DNA of 64,000 bases from Candidatus Dechloromonas phosphorivorans (GTDB lineage Bacteria; Pseudomonadota; Gammaproteobacteria; Burkholderiales; Rhodocyclaceae). The notes below the pieces were generated by a model. That model was not told the origin of the DNA. It was given only the letters and a program-made list of their open reading frames with translations, and ran no database searches. The stretch is taken from contig JADKBR010000005.1 in assembly GCA_016714975.1 (NCBI GenBank), forward strand, positions 248,001-312,000. Reading direction: 5' to 3'. The translations under genes and the position numbers were made by a program. This document shows, piece after piece, positions 8,753 to 16,585 of the stretch (the first letter of the stretch is position 1; every line of letters starts with the position of its first letter).

Positions 8753-9514
8753 TCAGCGTGGCCAGACGGCAAGCAGGCCGAGATAGAAGGCAATTTCGCT
8801 GACCTGCTGTGTCGCACCCAGGCAGTCGCCGGTGTAGCCGCCGAGCCAGCGCCTGAACTTGGCGGCCAGCCAGAGCGTTGCCAGGGCGGCGAGCACGCAG
8901 CCGGCAAGGGCCTTTTCAGTCGGCAGCCAGACCAGGGAAGCCACAACGAAGAGCAGCGCAACCAGCGTCTCGCCGCCGGAAATCCGGGTCGCCAATGGCT
9001 TGGCCTTGGCCAGCAGATCCTCGCGCACATAGTCCATGGTCGCCAGCAACGCGGTCGAACAGAAGCGCGACACGGCGTGCCCGGCAAGCAGGGCGTAGGG
9101 GACCAGCGTGCCATCCAGCGAATTCAGCAGCGTGAACTTGCCGAGCAGCGCCAGCACCATGGCAACGACACCATAGCTGCCGACCCGCGAGTCCTTCATG
9201 ATCTCCAGGATTCGCACTTTCTCCCAGCCGCCGCCGAGGCCGTCGACCATGTCCGCCAGCCCATCCTCGTGGAAGGCGCCGGTGGCGTGGATGGTGGCCA
9301 CCATCGCCAGCAGCACGGCAACCGGCTGCGGCCACAAGTACGTCGCCACAACATAGACCAGCGCGCCGATGCCGCCGATCAGCAGGCCGACCGCCGGAAA
9401 ATAGCGCGCCGAACGGTTCAGCGCTTCGCTCGAATGGCCGACCCAGGCCGGCACCGGCAGGCGGGTGAAAAAACGGACCGCACCGAAGAAATATCCCAGC
9501 TCGCGGCGCAGCAT
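8753..9514 (-). CDS. cobS: Adenosylcobinamide-GDP ribazoletransferase (cobalamin synthase)
   Basis: 253-residue polytopic membrane enzyme that joins adenosylcobinamide-GDP to alpha-ribazole, the last step of the nucleotide-loop pathway. The N-terminal FFTRLPVPAW and the metal-binding acidic motif EDGLADMVDGLGGGWEK (about 81-97) are diagnostic. Its ATG overlaps the cobT stop by one base (TGATG), so the two are translationally coupled and both lie behind the cobalamin riboswitch. Length is normal for the family. Confidence 0.95.
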   Translation of the reverse strand: MLRRELGYFFGAVRFFTRLPVPAWVGHSSEALNRSARYFPAVGLLIGGIGALVYVVATYLWPQPVAVLLAMVATIHATGAFHEDGLADMVDGLGGGWEKVRILEIMKDSRVGSYGVVAMVLALLGKFTLLNSLDGTLVPYALLAGHAVSRFCSTALLATMDYVREDLLAKAKPLATRISGGETLVALLFVVASLVWLPTEKALAGCVLAALATLWLAAKFRRWLGGYTGDCLGATQQVSEIAFYLGLLAVWPR

Positions 9515-10563
9515 CAGATTTTTTCCGACACGCCCGCCGATTCGAAACTGGCCATCTCATTGAGAAAGCCCGCCGCCGCCCGCACCAGCGGCCAGGCCAG
9601 TGCGGCGCCGGTCCCTTCGCCGAGACACAACCCGAGGTCGAGCAGCGGTTCGACACCCAGCGCCTGCAACTGCGCCGCGTGGCCCGGCTCGGCCGAGCGG
9701 TGGCAGAAGATGCAGTAGTCGAGAAGCGCCGGCGCCAGTCGTGCCGCGATCAGGGCCGCCGCACCCACGATGAAGCCGTCGATCAGCAGGGTCATCTTCG
9801 CTTCCGCCGCGCCCAGCATGGCGCCGACCATCATGGCGATCTCGAAGCCGCCGAATTCTGCCAGCGCCCTCAGCGGGTCATCGTTGCCGCCCGCGCTGCG
9901 GTAGCGGGTCAGCGCCTGTTCGAGCAGCGCCTGCTTGCGCGCCAGCCCGGCATCGTCGAGCCCGGCACCGCGCCCCACGCACCCGGCCAGCGGCGACCCG
10001 GTCAGGCAGTGGGTCAGCAGCGCGGCCGACGCCGTGTTGCCGATGCCCATTTCGCCGAAGCCGACGAGATTGCAGCCGTTGGCGGCAAGATTGCGGCTGA
10101 TGTCAGCCCCCCGCTCGATCGCATGCGCGCATTGAGCCATCGTCATCGCCGGCTGTTCGATGTAGTTGGCGGTGCCGGGCGCCACCTTGGCGTTGATCAG
10201 CCCGTTGCGCCGGCCGAAATCATGCGCCACGCCGGCATCGATGATGGCGAGGAAGATCTCGTTCTGCCGCGCGAATACGTTGATCGCGGCGCCGCGATTG
10301 AGGAAGTTCTCGACCATCTGCCAGGTCACTTCCTGCGGATAGGCCGAAATCCCCGCCCCCGCCGCCCCGTGATCGCCGGCGAAAACCAGCAGGTGCGGCT
10401 GGTCGAACTCGGGGTCGAGGCGCTGCTGGATCAGGCCGATCTTCCTGGCGAGCTCCTCGAGCTGACCGAGGGCGCCGAGCGGCTTGGTCTTCTGGTCGAT
10501 CTTCTGCTGCAAGGCGGCGGCCAGCCCCTGGTCGGGGGCGGTGATGTTAAAACTGGAATGCAT
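9514..10563 (-). CDS. cobT: Nicotinate-nucleotide-dimethylbenzimidazole phosphoribosyltransferase
   Basis: 349 residues, the usual CobT length. The enzyme activates 5,6-dimethylbenzimidazole (or another lower-ligand base) to its alpha-ribotide. Visible family motifs are VFAGDHGAAGAGISAYP (about 60-76), GFGEMGIGNT, and the catalytic-glutamate region DLGLCLGEGTGAA near the C-terminus. It is the first gene behind the riboswitch and terminator at 10577-10800, so B12 is expected to shut off cobT-cobS expression. Confidence 0.96.
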   Translation of the reverse strand: MHSSFNITAPDQGLAAALQQKIDQKTKPLGALGQLEELARKIGLIQQRLDPEFDQPHLLVFAGDHGAAGAGISAYPQEVTWQMVENFLNRGAAINVFARQNEIFLAIIDAGVAHDFGRRNGLINAKVAPGTANYIEQPAMTMAQCAHAIERGADISRNLAANGCNLVGFGEMGIGNTASAALLTHCLTGSPLAGCVGRGAGLDDAGLARKQALLEQALTRYRSAGGNDDPLRALAEFGGFEIAMMVGAMLGAAEAKMTLLIDGFIVGAAALIAARLAPALLDYCIFCHRSAEPGHAAQLQALGVEPLLDLGLCLGEGTGAALAWPLVRAAAGFLNEMASFESAGVSEKI

Positions 10564-10576
10564 CCGATTCTCCGGT

Positions 10577-10632
10577 CAAAAAACGCAAAAGGGCCTCGCG
10601 GCGGCGTTCAGCGAACGCGACCGCGAAGCCCT
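10577..10632 (-). terminator. Intrinsic terminator of the cobalamin riboswitch
   Basis: On the minus strand a long GC-rich hairpin (arms AGGGCTTCGCGG and CCGCGAGGCCCT, one G-U pair, plus inner pairing of CGCGTTC with GAACGC) is followed by TTTTGCGTTTTTT. It lies between the B12 aptamer and the cobT start, so it most likely acts as a transcription-attenuation platform. Confidence 0.85.
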
Positions 10633-10648
10633 GTCCACAGGCTCCCTG

Positions 10649-10800
10649 AACCCGACTCGATACGTCTTCTGGCTCTCGGATCGCCCGGCCTGCCGCGCCT
10701 TCCCGGCTTCTGCCAGTGGCCTCCTGCGACATCCGTCCCCGAATACAGCGGCGGGCCCGCCACGGAATTGCACCGTGTTCCGTTTATCGAATCGGGGTCG
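10649..10800 (-). ncRNA. Cobalamin riboswitch upstream of cobT-cobS
   Basis: Read on the minus strand, the element shows the canonical series GGTGCAATTCCGTGGCGGGC, CCGCTGTATTCGGGGACG, GCCACTGG, GGGAAGGCG and the B12 box GAGAGCCAGAAGACG. The flanks CCCCGATTCGAT and ATCGAGTCGGGT pair as the closing P1 stem. It is oriented toward cobT (start 10563). Adenosylcobalamin binding is expected to promote the terminator at 10577-10632. It is antisense to the leader of cobU on the other strand. Confidence 0.95.
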
Positions 10801-10847
10801 ATTATCCGGCTTGCCGGGAAGGCGTGCAATCACCTAAGCTTCCTGCC

Positions 10848-11411
10848 ATGAAAGAACTGATCCTTGGCGGCGCGCGTTCGGGCAAGAGCCTGTTCGCTGA
10901 AAGGCGTGCGGCGGCCTCCGGCCTCCATGTCGTCTATCTCGCCACGGCCGAAGCTCGTGACGACGAGATGAGCCGCCGCATCGCCCACCACCGCGAACGC
11001 CGTCCTTCCGACTGGCGTACGGTCGAGGAGTCCCTGCATCTGGCGGCAATGCTGCGCGAAACGGCAACAGCGGACACCTGCATCGTCGTCGATTGCCTGA
11101 CGCTGTGGTTGTCCAATCTTCTGTTCAGTGGTTCCGGAGCGGCCCAGGCGGAGGCCGGGCTGGTCTTCGACTGCCCGCTCTTCAATGACCAAACGGCGGG
11201 CCTGATCGCCGCCCTGCCGCAACTGCCGGGCACGGTCATCCTCGTTTCCAACGAAGTCGGCTGGGGCGTCGTTCCCATGCACCCGGTGTCGCGCCGGTTC
11301 GCCGACGAACAGGGGCGGCTCAATCAGCGCGTCGCCGCGGTTTGCCAGGAGGTGACGCTGGTGGCCGCCGGCCTGCCGCTGACGCTCAAGTCACCGGGTG
11401 CGACGCCTTGA
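10848..11411 (+). CDS. cobU: Adenosylcobinamide kinase / adenosylcobinamide-phosphate guanylyltransferase
   Basis: 187 residues. The P-loop GGARSGKS is at residues 6-13 and the guanylylated histidine lies in RIAHHRERRP (about 44-53). VVDCLTLWLSNLL and VSNEVGWGVVP are further CobU signatures. It phosphorylates adenosylcobinamide and transfers GMP to it, feeding CobS. The ATG at 10848 is the first Met before the P-loop; a longer upstream frame runs antisense to the riboswitch and is not used. The stop overlaps the next gene's TTG start (TTGA). It begins the plus-strand cobalamin operon. Confidence 0.95.
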   Translation: MKELILGGARSGKSLFAERRAAASGLHVVYLATAEARDDEMSRRIAHHRERRPSDWRTVEESLHLAAMLRETATADTCIVVDCLTLWLSNLLFSGSGAAQAEAGLVFDCPLFNDQTAGLIAALPQLPGTVILVSNEVGWGVVPMHPVSRRFADEQGRLNQRVAAVCQEVTLVAAGLPLTLKSPGATP

Positions 11412-12364
11412 GCCATTCTTCGGCCGGCGGCCGGCCACTCGACCTGGCAACCTGCAACAATCCCCGGGGCTGGCCGGTCCCGCCGCTGCCGGACGAAGTC
11501 TGGCGCCTGGCGCCGGATGATGACGATGGCTTCGAGCTGGACGCGGTGCACTACTACGGCAACGCCAATCTGCTGCCGGTGGCCGGTCGGCACGCGGCGA
11601 TCAACCTGCTGCCCCACCTGTTTCCGCCGGCGATGGTCGCCTGCATCGGGCCGCTGGAAGATGAACATGCGCTCGCCTGGAAAGCTGCCGGGCATCGCCC
11701 GCGCCTGTTGCAGAACGCCACGCTGGCGCGCGCCGTCGGCGCGGCAACGCCCTTCGTTCTCATTGCCAACCCCAACCCCATCACCGGCAGCCATTTGCTC
11801 CGCGAGAATCTGCTCGACGCCGCCAGTCAGCTCGGCAAGCGGGGCGGCTGGCTAATCGTCGACGAAACGCTGGCTGACCCCTTGCCCGACCAGAGTGTCG
11901 CCGCAGTTGCCGGCATGGCGGAGGCGCCCAGACTGATCGTGCTGCGCTCGCTCGCCGAGTTTTTCGGACTCGCCGGGGCTCCGGTCGCCTTCCTCCTCGC
12001 CAGCCCCGACCTGCTCGCCCGCCTGAAGAGCCTGCGCGGACCACGAACGATCCCCGGCCCGTCGCGCGCCGTCGCCCGGATGGCGCTGGCCGACGCCGCC
12101 TGGCAGGCTGAAGCCAGGCGGCAACTCGCCGCGGCCACAGATCGCCTGCACCAGTTGCTGGCGCCGTTTGGCGAGGTCAGATCGACGGCGCTGTTTGCCG
12201 CCCTGAGTACGCCGCAGGCGGCCGACCTGCACGACCACCTCGCCCGCAACGACATTCTCGTTCACTTCTTCGAACAAGGGCCGTTGCTCCGCTTCGGCCT
12301 GCCGGGCGGAGAAGCCGGCTGGCAACGCCTCGCCACCGCCCTCGCCGCATGGAGATCCGCATGA
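11408..12364 (+). CDS. cobC: CobC/CobD-like fold-type I PLP protein lacking the catalytic lysine
   Basis: 318 residues resembling L-threonine-O-3-phosphate decarboxylase (CobD/CobC), which makes the aminopropanol linker of cobalamin. Family segments are YYGNANLLPVAG, LIANPNPITG (usually NPNNPTG), VDETLADPLP (usually VDEAFxDxxP) and LLRFGLPG. In the PLP-lysine segment, usually LRS-x-x-K-F-x-GLAG, this protein reads LRSLAEFFGLAG: the Schiff-base lysine is a glutamate (codon GAG at 11957-11959). It may therefore be catalytically dead or do something else. No ATG is available; TTG at 11408 overlapping the cobU stop is the likely coupled start. It ends in an ATGA overlap with the next gene. Confidence 0.75.
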   Translation: MSHSSAGGRPLDLATCNNPRGWPVPPLPDEVWRLAPDDDDGFELDAVHYYGNANLLPVAGRHAAINLLPHLFPPAMVACIGPLEDEHALAWKAAGHRPRLLQNATLARAVGAATPFVLIANPNPITGSHLLRENLLDAASQLGKRGGWLIVDETLADPLPDQSVAAVAGMAEAPRLIVLRSLAEFFGLAGAPVAFLLASPDLLARLKSLRGPRTIPGPSRAVARMALADAAWQAEARRQLAAATDRLHQLLAPFGEVRSTALFAALSTPQAADLHDHLARNDILVHFFEQGPLLRFGLPGGEAGWQRLATALAAWRSA

Positions 12365-13305
12365 ACATCCGCCGCTTGAAAATCGGTCATTTCTGGCTGT
12401 TGACCCCGGGGCCAGCGGTTGCTTCCATGGTCGCAACACTCGCCCTGCTTTCCACCGCACATGCCGAACTCGTCTTCAAGGACGACAGCGGTCATGAGGT
12501 TCGCCTCAAAGGGCCGGCCAAGCGCATCATCACGCTCGCCCCGCATGCCACCGAGATGCTCTACGCCGCCGGCGCCGGCGACCGGCTGATCGGCACCGTC
12601 GAGTACAGCGACTATCCACCCGCCGCAAAAAAGGTGCCGCGCGTCGGCAGCTACGACCGTTTCGACCTCGAAGCCATCAGCGCGCTCAAGCCCGACCTGA
12701 TCATCGCCTGGGAAACCGGCAACCCGGCGGCACCGGTAGAAAAGCTCAAGGCGCTTGGTCTGACCGTCTATGCCTCGCAGCCCAACCGCATGGAAGATGT
12801 CGCCGGCCAGCTCGAACGCCTCGGCCAGTTGGCCGGCACCGAGCCGGTCGCCAACCAGGCGGCCGAGCGCTTCCGCCAGCGCCTGGCAGGCCTGCGCGCA
12901 GGCAACGCCGGCAAGCCGAAGGTGCGCGTCTTCTACCAGATCTGGACGCCGCCGCTGATGACCGTCGGCGGCCCGCAGATCATCACCAGCGCCATCGAGC
13001 TGTGCGGCGGCGAAAACGTCTTCGGCAACCTGAAGCAGATGTCGCCGACCATCAGCGTCGAAGCGGTACTCGAAGCCAACCCCGAGGTCATCGTCGCCAC
13101 CGGCATGGGCGACGGCCGCCCGGAGTGGCTGAACGACTGGAACAAATGGACGCGCATGACCGCCGTCAGGCGCGGCAACCTCTTCCACATCAACCCCGAC
13201 ATCATGCAGCGCCACACCCCGCGCATCCTCGATGGCGCCGCGCAGTTGTGCGCCGACCTCGACATCGCCCGCAGCCGCCGGCCGACCGGCGAGAGGCCGA
13301 AATGA
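12361..13305 (+). CDS. btuF: Periplasmic cobalamin/corrinoid-binding protein (BtuF-like)
   Basis: 314 residues of the BtuF/FecB metal-chelate-binding family. It has a Sec-type signal peptide (hydrophobic stretch then LLSTAHA-E), and the mature part starts ELVFKDDSGHEVRL. The two-lobed signature includes RIITLAPHATEMLYAAGAGDR and LKPDLIIAWETGN. It would deliver B12 or cobinamide to an ABC importer, though no btuCD genes are in the window. The ATG at 12361 forms an ATGA overlap with the preceding gene, and its own stop overlaps the start of a second, shorter BtuF-like gene. Confidence 0.88.
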   Translation: MNIRRLKIGHFWLLTPGPAVASMVATLALLSTAHAELVFKDDSGHEVRLKGPAKRIITLAPHATEMLYAAGAGDRLIGTVEYSDYPPAAKKVPRVGSYDRFDLEAISALKPDLIIAWETGNPAAPVEKLKALGLTVYASQPNRMEDVAGQLERLGQLAGTEPVANQAAERFRQRLAGLRAGNAGKPKVRVFYQIWTPPLMTVGGPQIITSAIELCGGENVFGNLKQMSPTISVEAVLEANPEVIVATGMGDGRPEWLNDWNKWTRMTAVRRGNLFHINPDIMQRHTPRILDGAAQLCADLDIARSRRPTGERPK

Positions 13306-14105
13306 GCCGCCTGCCACAGCGCATCGTCTGCCTGACCACTGAGACCGTCGAAGTCCTCTACGCCATCGGCGAAGCCGACCGCATCGCCGGCATCACCGGC
13401 TATACCGTTCGCCCGCCCGCGGCGCGCAGGGAAAAACCCAAGGTCTATGCGTTCACGACCGGCGACATCGACAGGATTCTCGCCGTCCGCCCCGACCTGG
13501 TGCTGACCTTTTCCGACCTCCAGGCCGACATCGCCCGCGACCTGATCAAGGCCGGCGTACCGCTCCATGCCTTCAACCAGCGCAGCATCGACGACACGCT
13601 GGGCATGGTCGAAACCATCGGCCGCCTGGTCGGCGCCGAGGAAAAGGCCTTGCGCATGGTCGCCGAACTCGAAGCGCAGATCGCCCGCGCCCGCGCCATC
13701 GCGGCCGAACGCATCGCCCGCAGCGGCCGGCGTCCACGCGTCTACTTCGAGGAATGGGACGAGCCCAACATCACCGCCGTGCGCTGGGTTTCCGAACTGA
13801 TCGAGATCGCCGGCGGCGACAACATCTTCGCCGATCGCGCTGCCTCGCCAATGGCCTGGGACCGCATCCTCGCCGACCCGCTCGAAGTCGTCGCCCGGGC
13901 CCCGGACATCATCATCGGCTCATGGTGCGGCAAGCACTTCCGGCCCGAGCGCGTTTCTGCCCGTCCCGGCTGGTCGACCGTACCCGCCGTGGTCAATGGC
14001 CGGCTGCACGAGATCAAGTCGGCCATCATCCTGACCCCGGGGCCGGTGGCGATCAGCGAAGGGCTGCCGCTGTTGCTCGACATCCTGAATATCGACGACC
14101 GGTGA
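13302..14105 (+). CDS. Second BtuF-like substrate-binding-fold protein without a signal peptide
   Basis: 267 residues beginning MSRLPQRIVCLTTETVEVLYAIGEADRI, which is the start of a mature BtuF-like domain with no export signal ahead of it. The middle contains VRPDLVLTFSDLQADIA, and the C-terminal lobe has VRWVSELIEIAGGDNIF and DPLEVVARAPDIIIGSWCG. The start is fixed by the ATGA overlap with the upstream signal-bearing paralogue. A cytoplasmic binding protein of this fold in a cobalamin salvage operon could carry corrinoids or act as a chaperone; that is inference. It could be exported by an unconventional route or be the lobe of a larger complex. Confidence 0.8.
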   Translation: MSRLPQRIVCLTTETVEVLYAIGEADRIAGITGYTVRPPAARREKPKVYAFTTGDIDRILAVRPDLVLTFSDLQADIARDLIKAGVPLHAFNQRSIDDTLGMVETIGRLVGAEEKALRMVAELEAQIARARAIAAERIARSGRRPRVYFEEWDEPNITAVRWVSELIEIAGGDNIFADRAASPMAWDRILADPLEVVARAPDIIIGSWCGKHFRPERVSARPGWSTVPAVVNGRLHEIKSAIILTPGPVAISEGLPLLLDILNIDDR

Positions 14106-14221
14106 TCGATCTTCATGCGAAGGCCTGTGTCCTTCCGCTCCGCGACTGACACCGCCCCGACCGAAATCCGCTTGCGGCGCTCTCACGCTTCAACTAGATT
14201 GACCGCTAAAGGAGGGCACCC

Positions 14222-15316
14222 ATGTTCGGCGACCTGATCTTCCGGCAACTGTTCGATGCGGCGTCATCGACCTACACCTACCTGCTGGCCGACCCGCAAA
14301 GCCGCGAGGCCGTGATCATCGACACGGTCTACGAGCAGCACTTGCGCGACCGCGCACTGGTCGAGGAACTCGGACTCAAGTTGGTTGCCGCCCTCGACAC
14401 GCACTGCCATGCCGATCATGTGACCGGCGCCTGGCTGATGCGACTGGCCACCGGCTGCAAGATCGGGATTTCCAGGCGCTACGGCGATGACTTGCAGGGA
14501 GCCGATCTGCGGCTCGATCATGGCGACCGCGTGGCCTTCGGGAGGCGGGTCCTGGAAGTGCGGGCCACCCCCGGGCACACCGACGGCTGCCTGACCTACG
14601 TGACCAACGACCATCGCCTGGCCTTCACCGGCGACTGCCTGCTGATCCGCGGCGCCGGCCGCTGCGATTTCCAGCAGGGCAATGCCGCCACGCTCTTCCG
14701 CTCGATCACCGGGCAGATCTTCAGCCTGCCCGACGACTGCCTGATCTTTCCCGGACACGACTACAGCGGCCGCACCGTCACCTCGGTCGCCGAGGAGCGG
14801 GCGCACAACCCGCGCATCGGCGGCCAGGCCGACGAACGCGACTTCGTCGGCTTCATGGAGAACCTCAACCTTCCCCACCCCAGGCAGATTGCCGTCGCCG
14901 TGCCTGCCAACCTGCGCTCCGGCAAACCCGATGACGCCGGCCCGCCGCGCCCTGCGGACTGGGGACCGGTGCGCCAGAGCTACGCGGGACTGCTCGAGAT
15001 CGACCCGGAGTGGGTTGCCGAACATCTTGGCGCAGTGCATGTCCTCGATGTCCGCCAGCCTGACGAACTGGACGAACGACTGGGCCGCATCGCCGACGCG
15101 CAGCATGTCCCGTTGAATGAACTCAAAGACCGCCTGGACGAGATCCCCAGGGACCGTCCGGTGATCCCCGTGTGCCACGCCGGGATGCGTTCGGGCCAGG
15201 CCACGGTGATACTCCGCCAGGCCGGCTTCCCGCGCGTCGCGAACCTGCGCGGCGGCATGTTGTCATGGCAGCAACTCGGGCTGCCGGTGGTGCGCGGCGC
15301 CAACTCCCCGGCTTGA
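14222..15316 (+). CDS. Persulfide dioxygenase-like metallo-beta-lactamase fused to rhodanese
   Basis: 364 residues. The N-terminal 240 or so form an ETHE1/Blh-type metallo-beta-lactamase domain with HCHADHVTGAW, TPGHTDGCLTY, FTGDCLLIRGAGRCDFQ and FPGHDYSGRTVTSV. A rhodanese domain occupies about 265-355 with the active-site loop CHAGMRSGQA (cysteine present). This architecture oxidises glutathione persulfide to sulfite and links it to sulfur transfer, detoxifying sulfide. The ribosome site AAGGAGG precedes the ATG by about seven bases. It stands alone between the cobalamin operon and the SCO pair. Confidence 0.9.
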   Translation: MFGDLIFRQLFDAASSTYTYLLADPQSREAVIIDTVYEQHLRDRALVEELGLKLVAALDTHCHADHVTGAWLMRLATGCKIGISRRYGDDLQGADLRLDHGDRVAFGRRVLEVRATPGHTDGCLTYVTNDHRLAFTGDCLLIRGAGRCDFQQGNAATLFRSITGQIFSLPDDCLIFPGHDYSGRTVTSVAEERAHNPRIGGQADERDFVGFMENLNLPHPRQIAVAVPANLRSGKPDDAGPPRPADWGPVRQSYAGLLEIDPEWVAEHLGAVHVLDVRQPDELDERLGRIADAQHVPLNELKDRLDEIPRDRPVIPVCHAGMRSGQATVILRQAGFPRVANLRGGMLSWQQLGLPVVRGANSPA

Positions 15317-15326
15317 CGCGCCGTCT

Positions 15327-15347
15327 GGCTCGCGCTTTTCCCGAGCC
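15327..15347 (+). terminator. Possible weak terminator hairpin after the persulfide dioxygenase gene
   Basis: GGCTCG and CGAGCC form a 6-bp stem about ten bases after the stop codon. Only AATTT follows, not a real U-tract, so termination strength is doubtful. Confidence 0.3.
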
Positions 15348-15418
15348 AATTTGATCTGCAAGAAGGTCTTCGCCGGCCCGCTCGCTATAATCCGTGGCCT
15401 GATGACAGGAGACAGCCC

Positions 15419-15757
15419 ATGAAATTCGTCCTTACCACCCTCGCCGCCGTGCTGCTGACCTTGCCTGTTTTCCCGGCGCATGCCGCCGAACCCGGCACCG
15501 CCGCCATCGAAGCCATCGGCAAGATCAACGGCATGGCGCTCGCTTGCGAGCAACCGGCCATCGCCAGTCGCGCCCGCAATGCCGTGACCACCACCGCGCC
15601 GAAGACCCGCGCCAACGGCGAAGCCTTCGAGACTGCCACCAATGCCGCCTACCTCGAACAGGGCAAGGGCGCGCCCTGCCCCGATACCGCCGGGTTCAAT
15701 GCCGCGCTTGGCGACGCGGAAAAGAGACTGCAAGCCGCGTTCCCGGCGTCCCGATGA
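15419..15757 (+). CDS. Small exported protein upstream of SCO1/SenC, function unknown
   Basis: 112 residues with a clear Sec signal peptide (MKFVLTTLAAVLLTLPVFPAHA, cut before AEPGTAA). The mature protein has two cysteines (LACEQP and APCPDTAG) and a NAVTTTAP segment but no domain I recognise. Its stop overlaps the sco start (ATGA), so it is made together with a periplasmic copper chaperone and may share that job; that is inference. A TATAAT box at 15386-15391 lies upstream without an obvious -35. Confidence 0.75.
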   Translation: MKFVLTTLAAVLLTLPVFPAHAAEPGTAAIEAIGKINGMALACEQPAIASRARNAVTTTAPKTRANGEAFETATNAAYLEQGKGAPCPDTAGFNAALGDAEKRLQAAFPASR

Positions 15758-16356
15758 TCCGGCTGGGGGTCCTGCTGCTCGCCGCGCTGCTCTGCTGCAG
15801 CCCGGTCGCCGCGCAGTCGGCACATGACCTGCTGGCCGGCGAGACCCGCGGCATCAACCCGCGCTACCTGCTGCAGGACCCGAACGGACGCTCGGTCACC
15901 AGCGAGGATTTCCGCGGGCGCTTTCAACTGATCTCCTTCGGCTATACCTACTGCCCCGACATCTGCCCGACGACGCTGGTCGAGATGGCCGCCATCCTCA
16001 AGCAACTCGGCGATCAGGCCGACCGGCTGCAGCCGATCTTCATCACCGTCGACCCGGAACGCGACACCGGCAAGGTGTTGCAGACCTACACCGAATTCTT
16101 CGACCCGCGCATCCTCGGCCTGACCGGCTCGCCGGCGCTGGTGCGCCGCGCCGCCGACAATTTCAGGATTCGCTACGCCAAGGTGCGCGAGCCCGGTTCC
16201 GAAAATTACGCGGTCGACCACTCCGCAGGCATGATTTTGCTCGGGCCGGATGGGGCTTTCATGAAGAAGTTCGCCTTCGCGACGCCCGTCGATGAAATCA
16301 CCGCGCAACTCGTGGAAATCTTGGGTGCCTACCAAGCCAGCCCAGCCCGGCGCTGA
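15754..16356 (+). CDS. SCO1/SenC family copper chaperone
   Basis: 200 residues with an N-terminal signal sequence and a thioredoxin-like fold. The copper-binding CPDIC motif lies in FGYTYCPDICPTTL (about 66-79) and the distal His ligand in YAVDHSAGMIL near residue 156. Such proteins insert Cu into cytochrome oxidase or act as thiol reductases in the periplasm. The ATG at 15754 overlaps the stop of the preceding small exported protein. No cytochrome oxidase genes are adjacent. Confidence 0.9.
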   Translation: MIRLGVLLLAALLCCSPVAAQSAHDLLAGETRGINPRYLLQDPNGRSVTSEDFRGRFQLISFGYTYCPDICPTTLVEMAAILKQLGDQADRLQPIFITVDPERDTGKVLQTYTEFFDPRILGLTGSPALVRRAADNFRIRYAKVREPGSENYAVDHSAGMILLGPDGAFMKKFAFATPVDEITAQLVEILGAYQASPARR

Positions 16357-16559
16357 TGCCGTGCATTGGAAGAGACTGTTTCCGGTTTCTGAACACAAAA
16401 TGCCGGAAGGATGAATGGCGGGTCTGAGATAATCAAGGCGTGACAAGGAAAACTGGCTGTCCGGTCAGTTAGCTTGTTGGACAGGTGGCCGGATTAGGCG
16501 GCAATCCTGTCGTCTACTACGTTGGTTTCCTTTCCTGATATTCATAAACCTGACCTTCT

Positions 16560-16563
16560 CTAG
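16560..16563. repeat. CTAG target-site duplication, left copy
   Basis: The 4-bp CTAG directly outside the left inverted repeat is matched by CTAG at 18070-18073. IS701-family elements duplicate a 4-bp YTAR target, so this fits the family. Confidence 0.8.
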
Positions 16564-16585
16564 TTCTACTTTGTCAGATTCCATT

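Noticed and set aside
13002..13301. N-terminal extension of the second BtuF-like gene
   Set aside because: The extension is a frame shadow of the first BtuF-like gene (Arg/His/Pro-rich); the overlap start at 13302 begins exactly at the conserved domain.
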